64,000 nucleotides of DNA from NCBI GenBank assembly GCA_021775095.1, contig JAJFII010000016.1, positions 1-64,000 of the forward strand. Reading direction: 5' to 3'. This document shows positions 46,185-55,412 of the stretch, one piece after another (positions within the stretch are counted from its first letter, which is position 1; each line of letters starts with the position of its first letter). Below the pieces are notes generated by a model. It was not told the origin of the DNA and did no database searches. It saw only the letters and a program-made list of their open reading frames with translations. Origin of the DNA: Rhodospirillales bacterium (GTDB lineage Bacteria; Pseudomonadota; Alphaproteobacteria; Rhodospirillales; Casp-alpha2). Both the position numbers and the translations under genes were made by a program.

Positions 46185-46997
46185 CTAAGACTTTAACCGG
46201 ACGGTCACCGGTACGTGGTCCGATGGCGGGATCCAGTTTCTGGCGTCGCGCAGGATGTGGACACTCTCTACTTCAGCAGCGGCCTGTTGACTCGCCCAAA
46301 TATGATCCAGGCGCCGACCTTTGTTCACTTCCTGCCAATCGGCGGCTCGGTAACTCCACCAGGTATAGGCTTCATCGTCTTCCTTTAAGAACCAGCGCAT
46401 GACATCGACCCAACGCGCGGCTTTCTGCAAATTTAAAAGTCTTTGAATCTCCACTTCCGTGTGGGTAACTGTATTTTTCAACCGGGCGTGGGACCAGACA
46501 TCGCTCTGCAGCGGGGCGATATTTAAATCCCCCATCAAAAACCGCGAGTGACCGTCATTGCCGCGGGCTGCCCACCAGTGGGTTTGAGCGTCAATAAAAT
46601 CAAGCTTATGGGCGAATTTTGGGTTTTTCAGGGGGTCCGCCACGTCACCCCCTGCAGGGACATAAAGACAATGAACCTCAATTTCCCCAAGCGGCCCGGA
46701 GGTATCGACGGAGGCAAAAATATGTCGACAATCAGCCCGTCCACACCAGTCCGGTTGTTCGGGATCAATCAGCGGGTGACGCGAAAGGATCGCCACACCG
46801 TTGTAACTTTTCATGCCGCTGATGGCCTGATGGGGGTAACCCAATTGGGCGATTTCCGCCGTCGGGAATAAATGGTCCTGTACTTTGGTTTCCTGCAGGC
46901 AAATGATATCCGGTCGTTCGGCATCAATCAGAGCGCCCAGTCCGTCCAGGCGTTTACGGATGGAGTTTACATTCCATGTGGTTATGGCGAAGGAAAT
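46185..46997 (-). CDS. xth: Exodeoxyribonuclease III, apparently starting at ATT
   Basis: AP endonuclease/3'-exonuclease of base-excision repair. The frame continues upstream of the first NTG start (TTG 46844) and encodes the required N-terminus FAITTWNVNSIRKRL, LQETK (catalytic Glu) and more. The only start-like codon fitting the family length is ATT at 46997, with GAGG 6 nt upstream, or CTG at 47012. An ATT start gives 270 residues. Later motifs are GDLNIAP (Asp, Asn), KGRRLDHIW and SDHVPV. It sits 27 bp after lolA in the same frame, separated by its TGA. A sequencing error in a normal ATG is possible. Confidence 0.85.
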   Translation of the reverse strand: MSFAITTWNVNSIRKRLDGLGALIDAERPDIICLQETKVQDHLFPTAEIAQLGYPHQAISGMKSYNGVAILSRHPLIDPEQPDWCGRADCRHIFASVDTSGPLGEIEVHCLYVPAGGDVADPLKNPKFAHKLDFIDAQTHWWAARGNDGHSRFLMGDLNIAPLQSDVWSHARLKNTVTHTEVEIQRLLNLQKAARWVDVMRWFLKEDDEAYTWWSYRAADWQEVNKGRRLDHIWASQQAAAEVESVHILRDARNWIPPSDHVPVTVRLKS

Positions 46998-47024
46998 TGG
47001 GACCTCAGCCAGTCGTCTTGACGA

Positions 47025-47687
47025 TCAACGGTCGCTGCCAAAAACGCGGGGTTTATTGGGGTCTGGTGCCCATCTAAATAACGCCGGATCAAGCGGGATA
47101 TCGAAGCTGGGTCCAAGCAGCGTTACCGACGTTTTAATTCCTTGCGCATCGGTTATGGCCCATTTGCGCAGCTCCACGGGTTGATCACTGAAGATCAGTT
47201 CTATGCTGCCCGCATCGGGTTCTTCGGCGGTAAACAATTCGACGCGAATAACCCCCGGCGTGTGTTTAACCGACGTAACGACGATATCCTTGCCAAAAAA
47301 ACCAATGGAATCCCGCAACACCAGGTTGGCCGGTGTCATACTTAAAAACAATGTGGTAGCCGTATCAATTTTACGATCAATAAACGAGATGTGTTTCCCG
47401 TCGGCGACAATCATTAACGGATTCGGATCATCGTATATCAATCGCAGCCGACCGGGTCGCTGCAGAAAAATTTTTCCTTCCGCATATTCGCCGTTGGAGG
47501 AAATTTGCAGGAATCGGGCCTGAACGGTTTTTGAGGAATTGAGGTGTTTTTGTACCCGCATCAGCTCCGTTGTTTCCTGTTGGGTCAGTTTTAAATTCTC
47601 AGCCAAAACGGCGTCAGCCGGCCGGACCACCAGGGCGGTTAGCAAAATTAACACTCCGATGCATAGGCGGGAGATAAGATAGGTCAT
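47025..47687 (-). CDS. lolA: Outer-membrane lipoprotein carrier protein LolA
   Basis: Periplasmic chaperone that ferries lipoproteins from LolCDE to the outer membrane. It has 220 residues. The signal peptide runs to about residue 27 (VVRPADA). The mature domain has VQARFLQISSNGEYAEGKI (cut here), RPGRLRLIYDDPNP and LRKWAITDAQGI, typical of the alphaproteobacterial LolA group. It precedes xth in the same operon. No LolB is expected in this class. Confidence 0.9.
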   Translation of the reverse strand: MTYLISRLCIGVLILLTALVVRPADAVLAENLKLTQQETTELMRVQKHLNSSKTVQARFLQISSNGEYAEGKIFLQRPGRLRLIYDDPNPLMIVADGKHISFIDRKIDTATTLFLSMTPANLVLRDSIGFFGKDIVVTSVKHTPGVIRVELFTAEEPDAGSIELIFSDQPVELRKWAITDAQGIKTSVTLLGPSFDIPLDPALFRWAPDPNKPRVFGSDR

Positions 47688-47781
47688 ATTTATTTACTCT
47701 CTAACTCAGTCTGTCGTCCGGGTAAAGCTAAGCGCGGAATCAGGCAGTATTAGGGCGGAACGATAGGCCGGTGGAAAATTA

Positions 47782-48456
47782 TTACGCCAAACTTGATGAT
47801 AACAAGACGTTGGCAGGATCCGATTGGCTCAGATTATGGGCCGCCAGGGCCTCCGGCGGGTCGCCGTAATCGTGCCAGATTTTAAGCGGCCCATACCAGC
47901 TTTTTTGCCACTTGGGTCGAAAGTTCCAGTTATGGGGCAAAACAAACGGCAGCTGGCCCGACTGTTCGACGGCCAATGCGAAGCCGGCCTGGTCGTTGAG
48001 CGGCATTCGGCCCGGCTCGCCGTCAACAACAAAAGTTATGGAAGAGTCAACTTTTGGCGCCAATTCCTTCCACAGGCCAAACAAGGGCTTGGCAAATTGG
48101 TTAAAAAACAGGACGCCGGTGTTATATTCAACCATATCCCCTTCCAAACTGCCATAACGCCGGGCCCAGGGGCATTCGCAAATACAGACAGCGCAGCCAA
48201 ATTGCCGCGCCTTGGTAAAACCAAATTCCAAATTTCCCATGACCACCGTATCGACGTCGAGAAACACCGTTTCGTCAAAGGGCGACATGTCAAACATACC
48301 CGCTTTGTCGAGCAGGGTGGCATCGGGTTGCAGGGATTTGACATGCACCGGCAGGTCCGGGTGGAAAGCCCTGAGTGATGCCAAAGACCGGTCCAATGCC
48401 GGTTTGTTGTAATCGCCCCAAATCACATAAAGAGCGCCGCGTGTCGGACTGCCCAT
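47782..48456 (-). CDS. Putative nucleotide-sugar-type transferase, GT8-like
   Basis: It has 224 residues. A Rossmann-like N-terminal half has the DxD signature FLDVDTVVMGN (about 65-75), as in GT-A transferases that bind a metal and a nucleotide sugar. NTGVLFFNQ and the WNFRP segment are further family-like features. No signal or membrane segment is seen. It lies 24 bp downstream of a GmhA-like isomerase on the same strand, so a role in surface polysaccharide or heptose chemistry is reasonable but not shown. Confidence 0.6.
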   Translation of the reverse strand: MGSPTRGALYVIWGDYNKPALDRSLASLRAFHPDLPVHVKSLQPDATLLDKAGMFDMSPFDETVFLDVDTVVMGNLEFGFTKARQFGCAVCICECPWARRYGSLEGDMVEYNTGVLFFNQFAKPLFGLWKELAPKVDSSITFVVDGEPGRMPLNDQAGFALAVEQSGQLPFVLPHNWNFRPKWQKSWYGPLKIWHDYGDPPEALAAHNLSQSDPANVLLSSSLA

Positions 48457-48480
48457 GCCTATTCCTTAATGGTTGAACCC

Positions 48481-49101
48481 CTAAAAGACCCGGTTTTCGA
48501 TCACGTCATCGGGCATATGGATCATCCGGACATACTGGGCCAGAATGTGCATCAAACTTTGGTGGAGGTCTTCTATAATGCCATAATTATCGGACGCGAT
48601 GTGCAGATTTACATCAGCCAGTTCAGCTGAACGACCGCCGCCAAATCCGGTCAATGATATAACCATTAATCCGTTGTTTTTGGCCCATTGCGCCGCCGAT
48701 ACAATGTTTTCAGAATTACCCGACGAACTGATGGTAATCAGGATATCGCCCGGATCGGCCATGGAACGGAGCTGATATGCAAACACATCGTCATAGGAAA
48801 TGTCATTAGCAATGGCCGTCATGGTTTCGATATTGGAACTTAAACTGATCACACGGGGCCTAAGTTCGGTGTCCGTTTGGGTGCCTTTCAGATGATCACA
48901 ATGAAGATGATTTGAAATCGCCGCTGAGCCTCCATTGCCACAGGAAAATACCGTTTTGCGGTTTTCATAAGCGACGGATAGAATTTCCGTTGCCAGGTCC
49001 ATGCGCGTGTCATCCAACGTCGCTGCGGCCCGGGCCAACTGATCAAAATAGGCTTTGGTAAAAGCCGATGCGTGGAGGAATTTTTGGTCTGGAAATGTCA
49101 T
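48481..49101 (-). CDS. SIS-domain phosphoheptose isomerase-like protein
   Basis: It has 206 residues. The SIS fold shows FSCGNGGSAAISNHLHCDH (40-62 region), ITISSSGNSENIVSAAQWAK and a C-terminal HxxxQ-like segment. This matches GmhA, which isomerises sedoheptulose 7-phosphate for LPS heptose. Some members act on other sugar phosphates. It is followed by the GT8-like gene. No other heptose genes (hldE, gmhB) are in the window. Confidence 0.78.
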   Translation of the reverse strand: MTFPDQKFLHASAFTKAYFDQLARAAATLDDTRMDLATEILSVAYENRKTVFSCGNGGSAAISNHLHCDHLKGTQTDTELRPRVISLSSNIETMTAIANDISYDDVFAYQLRSMADPGDILITISSSGNSENIVSAAQWAKNNGLMVISLTGFGGGRSAELADVNLHIASDNYGIIEDLHQSLMHILAQYVRMIHMPDDVIENRVF

Positions 49102-49147
49102 GATCGCATAATGGGCGACGGCACCAGTCCATTCAATAGTCCATCTT

Positions 49148-50419
49148 CTAATTTTCCTTGACGGGAAGTAGAAGCAAAGCGCCGATCAGGAAAAACCCTA
49201 AAATTGTGGCCATGCCGGCGCGCTGGCTTGAAAAAACGTCGGTAACGACCGCCAGAAGGGCTGGACCGAGAAACGCCGTGGCCTTGCCGGAAAGGGCGTA
49301 CAACCCAAACATTTCGGTGCGCATGTCAGTCGGCGAAAGGCGCGCCATCAGCGAGCGGCTGGCGGATTGTGCGGGCCCGACAAAGATCCCGAGCGTCAAT
49401 CCAAACAGCCAAAACAAAGTCGCACTTTCAATGACCAGTAGCAGACCGCTTAAGCCAATGAGGGCACAAATGGAAATTAAAACCGTCGGTTTTGCTCCGA
49501 TCCAGTCATCGATCCAGGCAAATCCAGCGGCCCCGATACCAGCAGTGACGTTGATACCAATGCCAAACAAAATCAAATCCTCAAAGGAAAAACCGAAGGA
49601 GCCGGCCGCATAAATGCCACCGAAGGCAAAAAGAGTATTTAGACCGTCGGTATAAATCATTCGGGCAATCAGAAACCGCGCGATGTTGCCCTGACGGCGC
49701 AAAAGCCGAACCGTTCCGGCGAGCGTTTTTAAACCTTGACGGATCGCCTCAGTCAACGGTAATGCGGTATCTCGGTCCGGGGTAAATACAAATAATGGAA
49801 CAGCAAAAAGTATCATCCATAAGCCGACCAAGGGCCCGGTTGCCCGCAAATGTTCCGCTTCGGCCGTATTTAAACCAAACCAAGGGGTATCCGTTTGCAC
49901 AAAGCCAACAAGGGTCACCGCCAAACAGGCGAGGCCGCCCATATATCCCAGACCCCATCCCCAACCGGACCAGCGACCTAATTTCTCGGGTGGTGCCAGA
50001 TCGGCCAGCATGGCATTATAAAAAACCATGCCCAGCTCAAAGGCGAAGCTGGCAAAACCAACCAGAATCAAAGCCCGGAGGACAGAGCCCGGCTCCGGTG
50101 TGACCACCCATAATAGCGCCGAGGTGACGGCAGCGAGGCCGGTGAACACCAGTAACCAGGGTTTTCGCCGACCGGCGTGGTCGGCGATGGCGCCCAGCAA
50201 CGGGCCAAGAATCGCAACGGCCAAGGCAGATAGGGACAGCGCCCAACCCCATTGCGCAGTACCCGTAACGACATCGGTGGCAACACCTTTGGTAAAATAG
50301 GCAGCAAAGACAAATGTCGTTATAACCGTGGGAAAGGCCGAATTGGCCCAGTCATACAAACACCAGGCGACAAGTCCGGTGCGGGTCGTCGGTTGTGGTC
50401 CGGGGCGGCGTTGCTTCAC
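49148..50419 (-). CDS. UMF1-family MFS permease
   Basis: It has 423 residues and about 12 transmembrane helices. The motif AWCLYDWANSAFPTVI (about 19-34) is the hallmark of the UMF1/BtlA branch of the major facilitator superfamily. The substrate is unknown. The ATG overlaps the end of the NAD-GDH gene (ATGA), so both are likely in one transcript. The gene begins with a short charged N-terminus and ends in LLLPVKEN. Confidence 0.88.
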   Translation of the reverse strand: MKQRRPGPQPTTRTGLVAWCLYDWANSAFPTVITTFVFAAYFTKGVATDVVTGTAQWGWALSLSALAVAILGPLLGAIADHAGRRKPWLLVFTGLAAVTSALLWVVTPEPGSVLRALILVGFASFAFELGMVFYNAMLADLAPPEKLGRWSGWGWGLGYMGGLACLAVTLVGFVQTDTPWFGLNTAEAEHLRATGPLVGLWMILFAVPLFVFTPDRDTALPLTEAIRQGLKTLAGTVRLLRRQGNIARFLIARMIYTDGLNTLFAFGGIYAAGSFGFSFEDLILFGIGINVTAGIGAAGFAWIDDWIGAKPTVLISICALIGLSGLLLVIESATLFWLFGLTLGIFVGPAQSASRSLMARLSPTDMRTEMFGLYALSGKATAFLGPALLAVVTDVFSSQRAGMATILGFFLIGALLLLPVKEN

Positions 50420-53400
50420 CGTTTGTCGCTGATATCTGTCATGGTTTTAATCTGGCGGCTGGCGACGGCGATCATTGACAGATCGTTGACCTCGATAGCC
50501 CAAAGTTCGCTTAACAATTGTTCCGTCGGCCCGACAGTCGCATGGTGTGTGCTAATCCACGCTTCGACCGCTTTTTTTGCGTCGATATTTGTTTTTGCCG
50601 AATCCATTACCAAATTGGCAAGCGCCAATTGATGGGCATAAACCTCCTCTACCAACGCGGCGATCGCCAGTTGTTGCCAATGGCTATCCGTGCCCATGGA
50701 ATCCGTTGCCGCCCGTAAACGACCCAGTTTGAAACGGGTGCCCACGGCAAAGTAGAAGCGCGCGCCGTCGAGCACCTGGCAGCGGCGTCGGGCCGCAAGC
50801 CGAACCACATCCAATCCGGAATATAGATTTACAAGGCTGGTTATTTTTAACGCCAGGGATTCCGGGACCCCTTTGTCCATATAGGGTTGCGCCCGCTTTT
50901 TGATGTCACTGACATAATGGGCAGGCAGGGCTTTGTTGATCCCGCTCGATAGGTCTGCGATTCCCTTTTTAAATTCCTCAATGTGGATTCCTAAATCAAG
51001 ACCCGGTTTGCCGTTTCGCAGGAGCCAAAGAACAACCCAGTCCAATAAATGGTGGATATCCTTGAGCATTGCCGTTTGGGTTATCGTCGGTACCCGATTG
51101 TCCAGGGCTTCAATATCAGCCCAGAGGGTCCGAAGTTGGAAGATTTCGCGGGCGATGATATAGGCCCGGCTGATGTCGGCCGCCGATTTACCGGTTTTTT
51201 CCATAAATTCGGTGACGAAGGTATCGCCAGCCCGATCGACGAGTGAGTTGGTGGCGCGGGTCGCAATGATTTCCCGGCGCAGGCGATGTTTAGCAATATG
51301 CGGTCGGTATTTTTGCCGCAACGGCGTCGGGAAGTAATCAACCAGATCCTGTTCCAAATAAGGATCATCGGGCATATTGGAAGCGATCAACTGGTCGTAA
51401 AGCCAGATCTTCGAATAACTAATCAAAACCGAAAGTTCGGGTCGATAGAGACCGCATTGGGCCAATTGGCGTTCGGCAATGGTTTCGTCGTCCGGCAAAA
51501 ATTCAACGGATCTATTGAGGCGGTCTTCACGTTCCAGCATTTTCATTAAACGCTGTTGGTTGTCGAGCGCACCAACACCGTTCGATTGAATGAAAGACAG
51601 GGCCTGGGTCTGGCGGTAATTGTGCACCAAAACCAATTTACCGACCTCGTCAGTCATGCTGGCTAGTAAAGCATTGCGTTGTTTTTGGGTCATCGTACCC
51701 GCCCGCATCACACTATCCACTAGGATTTTGATGTTCACTTCGTGATCCGATGAATCGACGCCGGCTGAATTGTCGATGGAATCGGTGTTCATGGCACCGC
51801 CGTTTTCGGCAAATTCGACCCGACCCCTTTGTGTGCATCCCAAATTGGCCCCTTCGCCAATGACCTTGCAGCGGACGTCCTCGCCATTGATGCGGATCGC
51901 GTCGTTGGCCCGATCGCCGGCATCCAAGTGGGATTGGTTGGCGGATTTGATATAGGTGCCGATGCCGCCAAACCACAGCAATTCAGCTTCTGCCCTTAAG
52001 ATGGCTTCCATTAACTCATTCGGAGTTACGGCCGATTTGGACAGGCCGAATCGAGTTTGAATTTCTGGCGTCAGTTTCAGGGATTTGGCGCGGCGCTCAT
52101 AAATCATGCCACCTTTGGACAAGACTTTTGTGTTGTAGTCCGACCAGGCAAGACCCGGCGTATCAAACAACCGTTTCCGTTCGACCCAGCTTTTGGCCGC
52201 GTCGGGATCGGGGTCAACAAAAATATGCAGATGGTTGAAGGCAGCGAGCAACTGAATGTGTTTGGAAAGCAACATGCCATTGCCAAAAACGTCACCCTGC
52301 ATATCGCCGACGCCGACAACGGTAAAGTCTTCCTTTTGGATGTTTTTCCCCATTTCGCGGAAATGGCGTTTTACCGATTCCCAACCTCCGCGGGCCGTAA
52401 TTCCCATTTTTTTGTGGTCGTATCCCTGGCTGCCGCCGGAGGCAAATGCATCTCCCAGCCAGTGGCCATAATCGATTGAAACTCCATTTGCGATGTCGGA
52501 AAAGGTTGCGGTTCCCTTGTCGGCCGCAACGACCAGATAGGGATCATCATCATCCAGGCGGACAACGTTCTTCGGTGCCGTGATGTGCGGACCTTTGATA
52601 TTATCCGTAATGTCCAACAGGCCGGCGATGAAAATTTTGTAACAGGCTATCCCTTCATCGAGAAAGGCCTGACGGCTGTTATCGCGCGGCGGATGTTTAC
52701 AGACAAACCCCCCCTTTGAGCCGACCGGGACGATAACGGCATTTTTGACCTGTTGCGCTTTAACCAAGCCCAAAATTTCCGTGCGGAAATCCTCCCTCCG
52801 GTCCGACCAACGCAGTCCGCCGCGGGCGACAAGCCCAAAACGTAAATGCACCCCTTCGACCCGCGGGCTGTATACAAATATTTCCCTCAGCGGTTTGGGT
52901 AGTGGCAACTCTTCCAGATTTCGGGCATTAAATTTGAATGAAATGTAGCCTTTGATTAAACCACCGTTATCGGGTTGGAAAAAGTTTGTCCGTAACAGGC
53001 TTTGCAGCAAATTGAGATAACGTCGCAAAATGCGATCTTCATCGGCACTGGCGACGTCTTCCAAGGCCCTGACGATCTTGGTCGCCAAGCGCTTCGCTTT
53101 GGCGATCCCGGCTTTGCCGGCGTTCGGGTCAAACCGGTTCATAAACAGGGCAACCAAGTCCGCCGCGATGCGCGGGTTGTTGGCCATGGTTTGCTCCATA
53201 TAGTCCTGGCTGAAGGTAATTCCCGTTTGGCGCAGATATTTGCAGAGCGCCCGCAATATGACAACTTCACGCCAAGCCAGGCCGGTGCGGGCAACAAGGG
53301 CATTAAATCCATCGCTTTCAATTTCACCCTTCCAGACCTTATGGAATGTCGCGTGGAAATTGGCTCGAATGTTGGTCAATTGCACCGCCGACCCATCGCG

Positions 53401-55254
53401 GGTTTCCAGCCCAAAATTATGGATAACCATACGGTGCTCGGCCAGTTTGATGTCGTGGGGACCGCCTTCATCAATCACTTTAAATCCCAGGTCCTCAAAG
53501 ATCGGTAAGACGTCGGACAGGGCAATGGCCTGATCTTTTCGATAGATCTTAAAGCGCACCTTATAACTTTCGGCCCCGTCAATTCGATACAGATTCATCC
53601 CAATTTCATTGGTTTGCAGGACCTGTTCCAGGACCTCAATATCATGCATGACTTCAGACGGCTGGTAACGGTGTTGATAATCAGGACCGAAGGCACTGGC
53701 CCAACGACCGACGATCTCCAGGCTTTTTTCTTCGCCGTGGTCGACGGAGATGGCATCGCCCAGATGATCGGCCCAGGAACGACTGGCCTGGACCAGGCGC
53801 CGTTCAATTTTGGCAATGTTGTATTTTGGAATACGCCCGTGCAACATCGGCACAATAATGTGACAGCGGGCCAGCGCCGATTCCCCCAGCTGGGTAAAAA
53901 AGGCGGCGATGCGACCGTCGAGTTCTTCGGCTAATATTTCCTGGATACGCAGGCGCAGTTCCGTTGTGTATCTGTCGCGGGGCACATAAACCAGGCAGGA
54001 ACAATATCGCTCAAGTTCATCCGGCCGGATAAACAGGGCCGTCCGGTGCCGCTCCTGTAAATGCAGGATACCCATGGCCGTTTTGAACAATTGATCATCA
54101 CTGATTTGAAACAGTTCGTCGCGGGGAAAGGTGTCGAGGATGTTCATGAGCGCTTTGCCGTCGTGGGAACTTTCCTCAAACCCGGACCGGTCCATGGTCA
54201 TTAGAACCCGGCGTCGTAAAAGGGGAATTTCACTGGGCGCTTTGTTGTAGGCACCGGAGGTAAATAACCCGACAAAGATCCGTTGTCCGATCACCTGACC
54301 CTTGTCGTCATATTTTTTGATGCTAAGGGCATCCATATGCACGGGACGATGTATGGATGATCTTAAATTTGATTTGGTAACCATCAGCAAGGCGGGGTTG
54401 CGAACGAAAGCCCGAACCTCCATATGCAAAGATTGCGACGGATCAATTTCATCAAAAACTTCGACGTCGGCGTCGCGGAGAACACCCAGCCCCGATACCC
54501 TATTAAGGCTTGCTTTGGCCAGTTTGCCGCTGACTTTCAGGTCGTATTCCCGATATCCCAAAAAAGTGAAATTGTTGTCGTGTATCCAGCGCATGAAATC
54601 CCGGGCTTCCGAAATCTCGTCGGATGCCTTGCCCTTTGGCACGGATAAAAATTCTTCAATGATGGCACCCATCCGATCGCGCATGGGGCGCCAGTCTTCG
54701 ACCGCGCAACGAATATCGGAAAGGATATGATCAAACCGCGATTTGATTTCAGCCAAACGATTTCCAGATTGGCGGGTAATCTCCATACGGATAAAAGATT
54801 CACTTAACGCGCCCGTAGTCCCGGCTTCGACAAGGGATGCAAATTTACCGCTTTTGCTGCGCCGAACCCTCAAGATAGGGTGGATAAGAAGATGAACATC
54901 CAGTTCCAGACGGGAAACTTCTGCGGCAATGGAATCGACAAGAAACGGCATATCGTCATTGCAAATTTCGATGATTGTATGGTCCGATTGGTAGCCGTCG
55001 GTGTTTTGCGTCGGATTAAAAATACGGACCAGGGCTTTGCCGCTGGTTCGGGTGTTGGCAAAATCAAAATGATGTAATGCAATGGTCGCGAGCTCGCTCG
55101 GTTTGAAAGCCGATAAATCGCTTGCGGGAGAATTGGCATAATACCCTTGAATAAAGGCCTGGGCCTGGGCGGCGCGGGTTTTATTCAGTTTTTTCCCGGC
55201 TTCTTTCGCAATTTTGCGGATTAACTCCGAAGTCTTCGCGTCACCACCGGCCAT
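50416..55254 (-). CDS. NAD-specific glutamate dehydrogenase (large, GDH2 type)
   Basis: It has 1612 residues, matching the about 180-kDa class. The long N-terminal part (1-700) includes ACT-like modules. The catalytic part has RGGLRWSDRREDFRTEILG (about residue 805-823), PVGSKGGFVCK, and the NAD-binding region with VGVGDMQGDVFGNGM. It converts glutamate to 2-oxoglutarate for catabolism. A UMF1 permease overlaps its end. The PLP aminotransferase downstream is 158 bp away. Confidence 0.95.
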   Translation of the reverse strand: MAGGDAKTSELIRKIAKEAGKKLNKTRAAQAQAFIQGYYANSPASDLSAFKPSELATIALHHFDFANTRTSGKALVRIFNPTQNTDGYQSDHTIIEICNDDMPFLVDSIAAEVSRLELDVHLLIHPILRVRRSKSGKFASLVEAGTTGALSESFIRMEITRQSGNRLAEIKSRFDHILSDIRCAVEDWRPMRDRMGAIIEEFLSVPKGKASDEISEARDFMRWIHDNNFTFLGYREYDLKVSGKLAKASLNRVSGLGVLRDADVEVFDEIDPSQSLHMEVRAFVRNPALLMVTKSNLRSSIHRPVHMDALSIKKYDDKGQVIGQRIFVGLFTSGAYNKAPSEIPLLRRRVLMTMDRSGFEESSHDGKALMNILDTFPRDELFQISDDQLFKTAMGILHLQERHRTALFIRPDELERYCSCLVYVPRDRYTTELRLRIQEILAEELDGRIAAFFTQLGESALARCHIIVPMLHGRIPKYNIAKIERRLVQASRSWADHLGDAISVDHGEEKSLEIVGRWASAFGPDYQHRYQPSEVMHDIEVLEQVLQTNEIGMNLYRIDGAESYKVRFKIYRKDQAIALSDVLPIFEDLGFKVIDEGGPHDIKLAEHRMVIHNFGLETRDGSAVQLTNIRANFHATFHKVWKGEIESDGFNALVARTGLAWREVVILRALCKYLRQTGITFSQDYMEQTMANNPRIAADLVALFMNRFDPNAGKAGIAKAKRLATKIVRALEDVASADEDRILRRYLNLLQSLLRTNFFQPDNGGLIKGYISFKFNARNLEELPLPKPLREIFVYSPRVEGVHLRFGLVARGGLRWSDRREDFRTEILGLVKAQQVKNAVIVPVGSKGGFVCKHPPRDNSRQAFLDEGIACYKIFIAGLLDITDNIKGPHITAPKNVVRLDDDDPYLVVAADKGTATFSDIANGVSIDYGHWLGDAFASGGSQGYDHKKMGITARGGWESVKRHFREMGKNIQKEDFTVVGVGDMQGDVFGNGMLLSKHIQLLAAFNHLHIFVDPDPDAAKSWVERKRLFDTPGLAWSDYNTKVLSKGGMIYERRAKSLKLTPEIQTRFGLSKSAVTPNELMEAILRAEAELLWFGGIGTYIKSANQSHLDAGDRANDAIRINGEDVRCKVIGEGANLGCTQRGRVEFAENGGAMNTDSIDNSAGVDSSDHEVNIKILVDSVMRAGTMTQKQRNALLASMTDEVGKLVLVHNYRQTQALSFIQSNGVGALDNQQRLMKMLEREDRLNRSVEFLPDDETIAERQLAQCGLYRPELSVLISYSKIWLYDQLIASNMPDDPYLEQDLVDYFPTPLRQKYRPHIAKHRLRREIIATRATNSLVDRAGDTFVTEFMEKTGKSAADISRAYIIAREIFQLRTLWADIEALDNRVPTITQTAMLKDIHHLLDWVVLWLLRNGKPGLDLGIHIEEFKKGIADLSSGINKALPAHYVSDIKKRAQPYMDKGVPESLALKITSLVNLYSGLDVVRLAARRRCQVLDGARFYFAVGTRFKLGRLRAATDSMGTDSHWQQLAIAALVEEVYAHQLALANLVMDSAKTNIDAKKAVEAWISTHHATVGPTEQLLSELWAIEVNDLSMIAVASRQIKTMTDISDKR

Positions 55255-55383
55255 AGAAATACTCCCTCACGCTGCGCGATTTAAAATAAAATGCCTACAC
55301 CAAAAGGAGGCTATCCCATACGTGATCAAAATCAAAGGGTTCGTGAGATTTAATTGTGAACGGCCTTTAACGGTGCGACGGGC

Positions 55384-55400
55384 CCGATAGGTCCTATCGG
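55384..55400. other. Short perfect hairpin between NAD-GDH and aminotransferase
   Basis: CCGATAG (55384-55390) and CTATCGG (55394-55400) form a perfect 7-bp stem with a GTC loop. No T-run follows on the reverse strand, so terminator function is doubtful. It lies in the 158-bp spacer upstream of NAD-GDH. Confidence 0.4.
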
Positions 55401-55412
55401 CCGGCAAAGGCA

